Source: CAZDHT01 sp964505325
Lineage (GTDB): Bacteria; Planctomycetota; PUPC01
DNA length: 9,793 nt
NCBI GenBank assembly: GCA_964505325.1
Contig: CAZDHT010000212.1
Coordinates: 1-9,793 of the forward strand
Reading direction: 5' to 3'
Shown here: piece after piece, positions 1 to 5,741 of the stretch
Layout: every line of letters starts with the position of its first letter
Position numbering within the stretch: the first letter of the stretch is position 1
Notes under the pieces: model-generated
Seen by the model: only the letters and a program-made list of their open reading frames with translations
What the model was told of the DNA's origin: nothing
Databases searched by the model: none
Made by a program: the position numbers and the translations under genes

Positions 1-97
1 GGGGCTTGGCCGGAAGTCAACGGAAGAGCGCCTTTTCACTTGGCTGAAGTGTTACAGCGGGAGAAGATCCGGCGAGGTCGGTCATCGCTGCTCTCCA

Positions 98-2578
98 TTA
101 CTTCCTGGGCGCCAGCTTGGCGGCGACTTCGGCCGCCGTGACGAACAGCTCGGCGTTCAGGTCTTGCCAGCCGCGGTGGTTCACGTGGGTGAAGATGGGG
201 CCCCACGGCTGATGGGTGCGCTCGATGCAGTATCGGACGCGCTTCACCAGCACGCGGCGGCATTTGGCGGCCAGGCCGGCGCCGATCCGGTCGGCACCGA
301 TCCGGTCGGCGTGTTTGGCCTGCGCCTCGCCGATGAAGATGGCGGCCTCGGTCTCCTGGAGCCCCTCTCGAACGGCCTCCAGCCGCAGGGTCGGCTCGGC
401 GCCGTCCGGCCCCGGCCAGCCGAGGCGGAACGTGTAGACGCCGCGCTGCGCCGACGACGATTCGGGCCAGCGCTGGTAGATGGATTTGGCGCGGCCCTTG
501 CCGCTCTTGACCGGCCAATAGTCCAGCGCCACGCGGCCGAAGCCGCGCGATCCGAAGTACATGTTCCGCTCGGCCAGGATCCGCCAGTCCTGCAGGTCCC
601 GCCGCTCGGCGTTGCCGCGGTAAAAACGCGCCCCCACCCGATTCCGCTGCCAGATCTCGGGCAGATTTCGGAGCGGATAGACCCGGCTCACGGCGTAGGC
701 GTGTTCCTGAAGGACCAGACGGCTGTCGCCTTTCATGCGAATCGGGTGCGCCGCGGTGGTGGGAGCGTGGCAGCCTTTGACCCAGCCGGCCTGGGGGAGA
801 ATCTGCTTGAACTCTGTCAACGTGGCCGGCAGCGACCCCTCGATCAGCACGCCGAAGCAGATGGCCTTGTCGAGGCCGAGCTTCGCCAGCCGCCTCTTCG
901 CTTCGAGAACTACCGGCCTCCAGAACTCCAGGCTCTCCTTGGTCCCGTAATTGGGGACCCGCAGGGATGAGAGCTTGCCGGTCTTCGGATCGAGCTGCGT
1001 GACGTGGTGCGGCTGCGTCATCGCCTCTACCGCCTGCTGCTGGTAGACCCTCGACCGGAACACGTGCAGGCAGATGAAGTCCGGCTCGACCAGGTGCTTC
1101 TTGATCAGCGCGGCGTAGCGGTCGAACACCGTGAAGTCATAGCCGTACGTCCCGTCCTCCTTCCTGATCCAGTAGACCCAGCCCTCCTTGTTGCCGGTCT
1201 GGGAGCGCTCGATGATCGGGACGTGTACGAAATCATTGCCGACGTAGCTGAGCACCTGGAAGCTCTTCTCGATCAGCGCCCAGTGTTTCTCCGACCACAT
1301 CGGGACGGCGTATTGCAGGGCAAGCGTCTCCGGCGACTGGTAGATGCCGGCGTAGGCGCGGTACTTGTACGGTTCGGGAAGCGCCCAATCGGCCACTGAC
1401 ACGTGGATGGGCACGGCGACTGGGTCGATGCCGTCGGCCGAGACCTGCATCTCGCCGGTGTAATCCCCCGGGGCCGCGTCGCGCGGCACGTGCACGGTGA
1501 CGAACACCGGCTGCGTCGCGCCGCCGGACCGTTTCTCCACCTTGACTTCGGCCGGCGGGCTGCCCCAGAGCTGATCGTACCAATACTGAGCACTGTATGA
1601 ATAGTGGACCAGCCGGGGGTAACGCACCCGGACGTCCTCCGCCGGGATGACGGCCTTGCCGCCGGCATCCCTGAGCTCGCCCGCCGTCGCCTTCAGCCTC
1701 TTGATCGGCTTGTCCCAGCCGACGGCGACCTGTCCCGAGAACACGCCGTTCCGCGCGCCCACCAGGCGGATCGGCCGCAGCGGCTCGTTCGGGTCCCCGT
1801 AGTCGTAGATGGACACGCGGTCGTTGCGATCCACGTTCCAGACCTGGCTGGACTTCGTCCACATCCGTCCCCGCCCGTCCGGCCGCCAGACCTGGACGCT
1901 CCTGGGCCGGACAACGTTGGGCGTAAGCCCTTCGCCGCTGACCGCCAACCGCAGCTTGGTCAGCCGGCAGGGCGTCCACCGGCCGTACCGGTTCTGCTTG
2001 AACCACCCCGAGGCGGTGGGATGGTAGTTGCTGCGGTGTATCTCGACGGCGAGCACGTTGGTGCCCACGCGCAGGAACTCCTCGCCGAANNNNNNNNNNN
2101 NNNNNNNNNNNNNNNNNNNNNNNNNNNNNNNNNNNNNNNNNNNNNNNNNNNNNNNNNNNNNNNNNNNNNNNNNNNNNNNNNNNNNNNNNGTCAGGTCCTT
2201 GCAGTTGAACTTGCCGCGCAGGCAGACTACGCCCAGGTGCAGCTTCGAGAAGATGAGTTGCTCGAAGTCTCGGCCGGAGGCGCGGGGCCAGGCGCCGTCG
2301 TCGAACGTCGGCAGCCGCCAGTCCGCCGGCGGCGGATCGCTGTCGACGTACATACCGGGCAGGGGCTTGGGCTCCGTCGCGTCTTGCCCGGCGGCTTTGA
2401 GCGCCGCGGCCGGAATGACCGGCGTACGCGAGGTCTCGTGCCAGCGCCAGAACGACCCTTCGTTCAGGATGGTCACGGCGTCCCTGGGCACCTCGACCGG
2501 CGGCCGCTGCGCCGCCGCCAGCCCGGCCGACGGAATCACCGCCAGGAGCAGGCATCCGACCACGTACACACGTCTCAT
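98..2578 (-). CDS. Secreted glycoside-hydrolase-like protein (DUF4091/GH123-like), interrupted by assembly gap
   Basis: Reads as 826 codons, about 34 of them unknown because of the N run. The start is ATG at 2578 with GAGGG six bases upstream. Residues 1-24 form a Sec signal peptide (MRR, hydrophobic core, then AAAQ). Residues about 30-215 resemble the galactose-binding jelly-roll front end of planctomycete glycosidases (GTNVLAVEIHRS at 172-183). Residues about 345-400 resemble a NEW3-type beta domain (PGDYTGEMQVS at 370-380). A probable TIM-barrel region follows (about 405-720), and a RLEAVREGLQETEA stretch at 732-745 is typical of the end of DUF4091/GH123-like proteins. The likely role is hydrolysis of a glycan outside the cytoplasm; the substrate cannot be told. 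I could not identify the Asp-Glu catalytic pair of characterised GH123 enzymes; Glu580 in VLIEGSLP is a weak candidate. Reading through the gap in one frame depends on its arbitrary length, although both sides look correctly framed. Confidence 0.72.
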   Translation of the reverse strand: MRRVYVVGCLLLAVIPSAGLAAAQRPPVEVPRDAVTILNEGSFWRWHETSRTPVIPAAALKAAGQDATEPKPLPGMYVDSDPPPADWRLPTFDDGAWPRASGRDFEQLIFSKLHLGVVCLRGKFNCKDLXXXXXXXXXXXXXXXXXXXXXXXXXXXXXXXXXXFGEEFLRVGTNVLAVEIHRSNYHPTASGWFKQNRYGRWTPCRLTKLRLAVSGEGLTPNVVRPRSVQVWRPDGRGRMWTKSSQVWNVDRNDRVSIYDYGDPNEPLRPIRLVGARNGVFSGQVAVGWDKPIKRLKATAGELRDAGGKAVIPAEDVRVRYPRLVHYSYSAQYWYDQLWGSPPAEVKVEKRSGGATQPVFVTVHVPRDAAPGDYTGEMQVSADGIDPVAVPIHVSVADWALPEPYKYRAYAGIYQSPETLALQYAVPMWSEKHWALIEKSFQVLSYVGNDFVHVPIIERSQTGNKEGWVYWIRKEDGTYGYDFTVFDRYAALIKKHLVEPDFICLHVFRSRVYQQQAVEAMTQPHHVTQLDPKTGKLSSLRVPNYGTKESLEFWRPVVLEAKRRLAKLGLDKAICFGVLIEGSLPATLTEFKQILPQAGWVKGCHAPTTAAHPIRMKGDSRLVLQEHAYAVSRVYPLRNLPEIWQRNRVGARFYRGNAERRDLQDWRILAERNMYFGSRGFGRVALDYWPVKSGKGRAKSIYQRWPESSSAQRGVYTFRLGWPGPDGAEPTLRLEAVREGLQETEAAIFIGEAQAKHADRIGADRIGAGLAAKCRRVLVKRVRYCIERTHQPWGPIFTHVNHRGWQDLNAELFVTAAEVAAKLAPRK
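282..310. repeat. 15-bp tandem duplication inside the glycoside-hydrolase gene
   Basis: The 14-mer CCGATCCGGTCGGC occurs at 282-295 and again at 297-310, a period of 15 bp. In the protein it gives ADRIG twice in a row (residues 757-766). It keeps the frame and looks like a small slippage duplication in a helical C-terminal segment. Confidence 0.85.
2090..2189. other. Assembly gap of exactly 100 N
   Basis: One hundred consecutive N, a usual placeholder for a scaffold join of unknown size. It falls in the N-terminal jelly-roll region of the glycoside-hydrolase-like gene, between RGKFNCKDL and FGEEFLRVGTN. The true missing length need not be 100 bases. Confidence 0.98.
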
Positions 2579-2620
2579 GCGTTGCCCTCACGACCGGCGT
2601 CGGTTGCAGCTCTCGCCCGC

Positions 2621-2626
2621 ATTATA
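2621..2626 (-). promoter_or_regulatory. Likely -10 element for the glycoside-hydrolase gene
   Basis: The minus strand reads a perfect TATAAT here, which would start transcription near 2614 and leave a leader of about 36 bases before the ATG at 2578. The -35 position at 17-bp spacing (2644-2649, GGGCAA) is poor, so this promoter rests on the -10 element alone and may need an activator. Confidence 0.45.
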
Positions 2627-2661
2627 CCGCGGACAGCGACAAATTGCCCGCGCTGTCTTTC

Positions 2662-2678
2662 AGTGTGCCAGGCACACT
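2662..2678. repeat. Palindrome upstream of transposase (left copy)
   Basis: AGTGTGCC and its exact complement GGCACACT surround a central A. The 18 bases 2662-2679 recur exactly and in the same polarity at 3558-3575, beyond the transposase gene. It lies between the divergent promoters of the glycoside hydrolase and the transposase. It is probably a REP-like site or element end recognised by the neighbouring Y1 transposase; that role is inferred from position and the known behaviour of the family. Confidence 0.85.
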
Positions 2679-2717
2679 TTAGAGCTGTAAGTGGCTATTG
2701 AGCAGGATATTACAAAT

Positions 2718-2734
2718 CTCACTTGCAAAGTGAG
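2718..2734 (+). promoter_or_regulatory. Hairpin overlapping the transposase -35 region
   Basis: CTCACTT (2718-2724) and AAGTGAG (2728-2734) are exact complements around GCA. The structure covers the TTGCAA -35 hexamer of the transposase promoter. Y1 transposases bind short DNA hairpins, so this could be an autoregulatory site or a second recognition structure. That function is inference. Confidence 0.5.
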
Positions 2735-2751
2735 CGGCGCTCCACTATACT
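2723..2751 (+). promoter_or_regulatory. Sigma-70-type promoter of the transposase gene
   Basis: TTGCAA at 2723-2728 (4 of 6 matches) and TATACT at 2746-2751 (5 of 6) are separated by exactly 17 bp. Transcription would begin near 2758, about 22 bases before the GTG start. Confidence 0.6.
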
Positions 2752-2779
2752 TGGTCCGTCACCCGAAGGAGGAAGCCCC

Positions 2780-3511
2780 GTGCCGCGCACGCCCAGGTTC
2801 TCGTACCCGCGAGCCGTTCACCACGTCACCCTCCGGTGCAACAACCGCGAGTTTCTCTTCTCCGAACGGTCCTTCGAGTTGTTCCATTCCCTCCTCCAGA
2901 AGGCCCGGGAGAGGTTCGGCCTCTCGCTCTACAACTACTGCCTCATGACGAACCACGTGCATCTCCTGTTCAAGGTGAACAAGGCCGACACGCTCTCCAG
3001 CGCGATGCACTGGACCAGCAGCCTGTTCAGCCGCCGGTTCAACAAGCAGTCGGGCCGGAACGGCCATCTGTGGGAGGGGCGCTTCCGCAGCACGATCATC
3101 GAAGAAAGCTCCTATTTCCTGCGTTGTATGACGTATTTGGACCTCAATCCGGTCCGGGCCAGGATGGTCGCGGAGCCCGCCGAGCACCGTTGGTCAGGAC
3201 ACCGCGCGCTGCGGCACGAGAACGCTGCGGAACTGGATTTCCACCCGACCTACCTGGAGCTCGGAACGGACGCCCGCTCGCGCTATCGGGCCTACACGCA
3301 CCTGCTGGCGGAGGACTTGGAGCGACGGCGCGTTCCGCTTGCGACGAAGTTCTTCGTCGGCAGCCCCCGATTCGTTGCGAGGATGGAGAAGAAGTTCGGC
3401 CTGTCAGGCGGGGGAACCTTCCTGGCGAGAGAGGCCGTTGCGACGGATGCAGGCGGCGCCGCGACAATCGTCAGCCTCCGCCCGCGCGTGGGCCGCGCGG
3501 CGAGACAATGA
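2780..3511 (+). CDS. REP-associated tyrosine transposase (Y1/HUH family)
   Basis: 243 residues from GTG at 2780, chosen because AAGGAGG (2766-2772) lies seven bases upstream and the protein then begins MPRTPRFSYPRAVHHVTLRC, the usual opening of this family. The N-terminal Y1 domain (about 1-150) contains the metal-binding HUH motif H59-V60-H61 in YCLMTNHVHLL, a GHLWEGRFRS stretch at 95-104, and YLDLNPVRA at 119-127, whose Y119 is the likely nucleophile (Y112 is an alternative). Such enzymes cut and join single-stranded DNA at REP-like hairpins through a 5'-phosphotyrosine link. Residues about 150-243 are a less conserved C-terminal part with FFVGSPRFVARMEKKFG at about 189-205, common in long members. 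All catalytic motifs are intact, so the gene looks functional. It has its own promoter and palindromes on both sides. Confidence 0.9.
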   Translation: MPRTPRFSYPRAVHHVTLRCNNREFLFSERSFELFHSLLQKARERFGLSLYNYCLMTNHVHLLFKVNKADTLSSAMHWTSSLFSRRFNKQSGRNGHLWEGRFRSTIIEESSYFLRCMTYLDLNPVRARMVAEPAEHRWSGHRALRHENAAELDFHPTYLELGTDARSRYRAYTHLLAEDLERRRVPLATKFFVGSPRFVARMEKKFGLSGGGTFLAREAVATDAGGAATIVSLRPRVGRAARQ

Positions 3512-3555
3512 CATGCAACGTCATAACCAACGCCTAAGTATCCCGTTACGCCTTC

Positions 3556-3576
3556 GAAGTGTGCCAGGCACACTTC
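3556..3576. repeat. Palindrome downstream of transposase (right copy)
   Basis: GAAGTGTGCC and its exact complement flank a central A, giving arms of 10 bp. The inner 18 bases are the same as at 2662-2679 and in the same polarity. It lies 44 bp past the transposase stop. No T-run follows, so it is a poor intrinsic terminator and more likely a transposase recognition site. Confidence 0.85.
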
Positions 3577-3614
3577 CTGGGCAGGGAGGAGGGTAAGGGC
3601 ATTGTAACAAGACA

Positions 3615-3644
3615 GCGCCCGGTCTCAAGGCACCTGTCGGGCGC
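3615..3644 (-). terminator. Possible intrinsic terminator of the sulfatase-like gene
   Basis: On the minus strand GCGCCCG pairs with CGGGCGC across a 16-base loop that can itself pair (AGG with CCT). It is followed by TGTCTTGTT, which is T-rich but not a clean T-run. It begins about 9 bases past the stop codon, the right place for this gene. Confidence 0.45.
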
Positions 3645-3652
3645 GCCGCGGT

Positions 3653-5002
3653 TCACCAGTAGTTGTGCTCGAGCAGCCACTCGCTGTAGCGCTTGCCGAT
3701 GGTGATGTCCTGAAGGACGAGCGGATCGCCCGGCAGGTCGTGCTTGGCGATCATCGCGCCGATCCAGCCGTCAAGCTCCGCTTCGAGGTCCTTCATGAGC
3801 TCGGGCCGCTCGCCGGCAAGGTTGTGCATCTCGGCGGGATCGGCGTCGAGGTCGTACAGCTCGCGCGGCGGCATCTTGTGCAGGTCCCGGTCCGGGTCGC
3901 CGCGGTTCACGATCAGCTTCACCCTGTCCTTGACGATGCCCCACTTCTTCTGGTAGGTGCATTCCTCGGTGATGAGCTTGTAGCAGATCGGTTCGTCCTT
4001 CTCGCCGGTCAGGTACGGCACGAGGCTGGTGCCCTCCATCTCGCCGGGGACCTCGAGCCCGGCGGCCTCGAGAATCGTGGGTGCGAGATCGACGTGCTGC
4101 ACGAGGTGCGGCACGACGTGACCGCTGCCGCCTTTGCCCGGCCAGCGGACGATCAGCGGGCAGTGGATGTTGCCCTCGTAGAGACCGTGGTGGTCGAAGA
4201 ACACGTCGTGCTCGTACATCTCCTCGCCGTGGTCGGCGAAGAAGATGACCATGGTGTCGTCGGCGAGGCCGGCGCCGTCGAGCGCGCCGAGCAGCTCGGC
4301 GATGCCGTCGTCGAGGTAGCGGATCTCGGCGTCGTACATTGCGCGGACGTACTCGACATCGGTGACCTCTCGGCCCTCGGGGGCCAGTTCTCTGATGAAG
4401 CCGTCGCGCCAGTGGGCGGCGTGGAAGCTCGTCTCGTAGAACTGATGCAGCCGGCCGTTGTTCGCGGGATCGCACGGATCGCCCTGGTAGAAGAGCGGCC
4501 GGTACTTCTCCGGCGGCAGGTAGGGGGTGTGCGGGTCCCAGTAATGGACGAACAGGAAGAACTTCTCGTCGGCGTGGTTGCGGATCCACGGCACGGCGAG
4601 GCGGTTGATGTCGGTACATTCGACGGCCTGGGGGTAACGTTGACGAAGGGTGGCATTGAGGTAATGCTCGTAGCCCCAGTAGAACCACGGCTTCATCTGG
4701 ATGAGGTTGTCGACGGCGCACGTGGTGTATCCGGCCTTGGTGAAGATCGAGGGCAGCCACGGGCGCTTGGGGTCGAGCGCCGCGTCGCCGCCGTGCGTGA
4801 CGATGTTGTGCGTGATCGAGTGCTGCCCGGTGTAGACGGTGGTGTAGCTCGGCTGGGTGGGGATGGCCGGCGCGTAGAAGTTCTCGAAGCGGACGTTGGC
4901 CTCGGCGAACGCGTCGAGCGTGGGGCTGGTGGGATACCGGTATCCGTGGCAGCCGAGCTGCCGGGCACGGAGCGTGTCCAGCGCGACAAGCAGGATGTTC
5001 AC
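3653..5002 (-). CDS. Sulfatase-superfamily hydrolase with Thr at the formylglycine position
   Basis: 449 residues from a GTG start at 5002, with AAGGAGG at 5009-5015 six bases upstream. There is no signal peptide, so it is probably cytoplasmic. The alkaline-phosphatase/sulfatase fold is shown by D9 in LLVALDTLR, WDPHTPY with D156 and H158, FFADHGEE with metal ligands D257 and H258, and the FDHHGLYEG motif (271-272). Where sulfatases have C-x-P-S-R-x-x-x-x-T-G, this protein has T-Q-P-S-Y-T-T-V-Y-T-G (T49 to G59). Formylglycine formation needs Cys or Ser, so a classical sulfatase mechanism is unlikely. Thr is the nucleophile in phosphodiesterase, phosphonoacetate hydrolase and phosphoethanolamine- or glycerol-phosphate transferase relatives. 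It may be a phosphoester or phosphonate hydrolase, or an inactive homologue. Automatic annotation would probably call it a sulfatase. Confidence 0.88.
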   Translation of the reverse strand: MNILLVALDTLRARQLGCHGYRYPTSPTLDAFAEANVRFENFYAPAIPTQPSYTTVYTGQHSITHNIVTHGGDAALDPKRPWLPSIFTKAGYTTCAVDNLIQMKPWFYWGYEHYLNATLRQRYPQAVECTDINRLAVPWIRNHADEKFFLFVHYWDPHTPYLPPEKYRPLFYQGDPCDPANNGRLHQFYETSFHAAHWRDGFIRELAPEGREVTDVEYVRAMYDAEIRYLDDGIAELLGALDGAGLADDTMVIFFADHGEEMYEHDVFFDHHGLYEGNIHCPLIVRWPGKGGSGHVVPHLVQHVDLAPTILEAAGLEVPGEMEGTSLVPYLTGEKDEPICYKLITEECTYQKKWGIVKDRVKLIVNRGDPDRDLHKMPPRELYDLDADPAEMHNLAGERPELMKDLEAELDGWIGAMIAKHDLPGDPLVLQDITIGKRYSEWLLEHNYW

Positions 5003-5033
5003 AGGCTTCCTCCTTCAGATGTGCCGAGGCGTA

Positions 5034-5039
5034 AGTATA
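5034..5039 (-). promoter_or_regulatory. Possible -10 element of the sulfatase-like gene
   Basis: The minus strand reads TATACT (5 of 6 matches), placed to start transcription near 5027, about 25 bases before the GTG. A hexamer 17 bp upstream, TTTCCG, is a weak -35. Confidence 0.4.
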
Positions 5040-5122
5040 GGAAAAGGGCGGAACGGCGGAAAGAGGAAACTGGGGAGAGCACCCGACGTACAGGTCTGAG
5101 GCAAGAAACGGCCACACGGGAC

Positions 5123-5151
5123 TTGCCTGGCCGCGTCTGGCGAAGTAGAAT
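5123..5151 (+). promoter_or_regulatory. Sigma-70-type promoter of the small lipoprotein gene
   Basis: TTGCCT at 5123-5128 (4 of 6) and TAGAAT at 5146-5151 (5 of 6) lie 17 bp apart. The start would be near 5158, giving a leader of about 77 bases. With the minus-strand -10 at 5034-5039 this makes the spacer a divergent promoter region. Confidence 0.5.
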
Positions 5152-5234
5152 GTGGCGGATGATCGACGGTGTGCCTTGGGGCGCCGCCGGACGGAGTTGG
5201 GAATAGGGAGGACGCGGAAGAAAGGAGGCGCGGC

Positions 5235-5420
5235 ATGAGGACATTTCTCAAACGGTCTGGGCTGATTCTGCTCGCGGCGAGTCTGCTGGGGCTGTCGGGT
5301 TGTCTCCCGGGGCGGCATTGGCGGCACTGGCGGCCGTGGCGCTGGCACCCCAATTTAAACGCGAGCCAAGAGGCGCCCGCGCCCCGATTGCTCCCCGGGC
5401 GCTTGGTGAATAGTAGATAG
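5235..5420 (+). CDS. Small Trp/Arg/His-rich lipoprotein
   Basis: 61 residues from ATG at 5235, with AAAGGAGG ending six bases upstream (5221-5228), a strong ribosome site. Residues 1-22 are a lipoprotein signal peptide with lipobox LSGC; C23 would be lipidated. The residue after the Cys is Leu, which in proteobacteria does not retain a protein in the inner membrane. The mature part opens with a striking cationic aromatic run (residues 27-38, RHWRHWRPWRWH), then a Pro/Ala-rich tail. No known family is recognised. Its TAG stop is the first three bases of a perfect 26-bp palindrome, so the natural 3' end may have been lost to insertion of that repeat. It precedes the PKD lipoprotein by about 320 bp in the same direction but has its own promoter. 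Alternatives are a truncated remnant of a longer surface protein or a real small envelope peptide. Confidence 0.65.
   Translation: MRTFLKRSGLILLAASLLGLSGCLPGRHWRHWRPWRWHPNLNASQEAPAPRLLPGRLVNSR
5366..5406 (+). other. GC-rich hairpin within the end of the small lipoprotein gene
   Basis: GCGCCCG (5373-5379) pairs with CGGGCGC (5396-5402) across 16 bases, extended by CCAA (5366-5369) with TTGG (5403-5406) past a three-base bulge. No T-run follows. It lies inside the coding sequence, so it may affect translation or mRNA stability, or show that this part is not truly coding. Confidence 0.35.
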
Positions 5421-5443
5421 GGGCGGTTCGCGAACCGCCCCTA
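5418..5443. repeat. Perfect 26-bp palindrome with GTAG at its feet (REP-like)
   Basis: TAGGGGCGGTTCG is followed directly by its complement CGAACCGCCCCTA, with no mismatch. GTAG occurs two bases outside on the plus strand (5413-5416) and directly at the foot on the minus strand (5441-5444). A GTAG tetranucleotide at the hairpin foot is a feature of enterobacterial REP sequences processed by RAYT enzymes. The palindrome includes the stop codon of the small lipoprotein. Without a T-run it is a poor terminator, though it could protect the 3' end of the mRNA. Confidence 0.85.
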
Positions 5444-5489
5444 CAGCGGCAAACGGGAATTGAATGACCCTGGTCGTTTCCCCTTGACC

Positions 5490-5517
5490 TTGACGGGTCT
5501 GGGGCCGCGCATATAAT
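5490..5517 (+). promoter_or_regulatory. Near-consensus promoter of the PKD lipoprotein gene
   Basis: TTGACG (5490-5495, 5 of 6) and a perfect TATAAT (5512-5517) lie 16 bp apart. A second TTGAC at 5484-5488 is spaced too far to fit. The start would be near 5524, leaving about 218 bases of untranslated leader. Confidence 0.68.
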
Positions 5518-5741
5518 GGCCGTGTCTTCGGACGGCGCGCGCGGGTGCGCAATCAGAAGGAATGCGCCGGGAAATCTTGACCGGGCTCAACTCATTCAAC
5601 GCGGATGAGGGGTGAGCGCGGCAAGAGGTCGCACGCCGTTTGTCCGCAGGTCACATAGCGGGGAGTGCGGATTCGAGGAAAATGGCATCGGATGCAATTC
5701 TCGGGCTGGGACCGGGGAGAAACAACGAAAGGAAGTGGCAC
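5518..5741 (+). other. Long untranslated leader of the PKD lipoprotein gene
   Basis: About 220 bases between the promoter and the ATG with no credible gene. The coding frame is open upstream to 5640, including an ATG at 5682, but only the ATG at 5742 gives a signal peptide and a well-spaced ribosome site. A short stem capped by TTCG (GCC..GTC-TTCG-GAC-GGC) sits at the very start of the leader. I recognise no known riboswitch. Confidence 0.4.

Larger units (their letters stand above)
2662..3576 (+). mobile_element. RAYT/Y1 transposase unit bounded by palindromes
   Basis: A single HUH transposase gene sits between two copies of the same palindrome, sharing 18 identical bases in the same polarity. 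Elements and domesticated units of the IS200/IS605-REP group use hairpins rather than terminal inverted repeats, so this layout fits them. Exact ends and cleavage sites are not visible and no target duplication is expected. It may be a mobile element or a resident RAYT gene with local REP sites. It separates two minus-strand carbohydrate-type genes. Confidence 0.55.

Noticed and set aside
37..51. CACTT-GGCTG-AAGTG hairpin past the glycosidase stop as a terminator
   Set aside because: Only five base pairs, and on the minus strand it is followed by AAAAGG rather than a T-run.
1604..2701. A 365-codon plus-strand frame opposite the glycosidase
   Set aside because: It runs through the N gap and encodes an Arg/Pro/Ala-rich sequence with no recognisable domain, while the minus strand carries a signal peptide and conserved motifs.
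2723..2779. Upstream TTG start for the transposase
   Set aside because: It overlaps the promoter -35 element and adds 19 residues not typical of the family; GTG at 2780 has a strong, well-spaced ribosome site.
3556..3576. Right palindrome as the transposase terminator
   Set aside because: No T-run on either side and the loop is minimal; the identical core at the left side argues for a recognition site.
3665..5206. A 513-codon plus-strand frame opposite the sulfatase-like gene
   Set aside because: Val/Leu/Glu-rich mirror translation of a clear sulfatase-fold protein on the other strand; no start signals.
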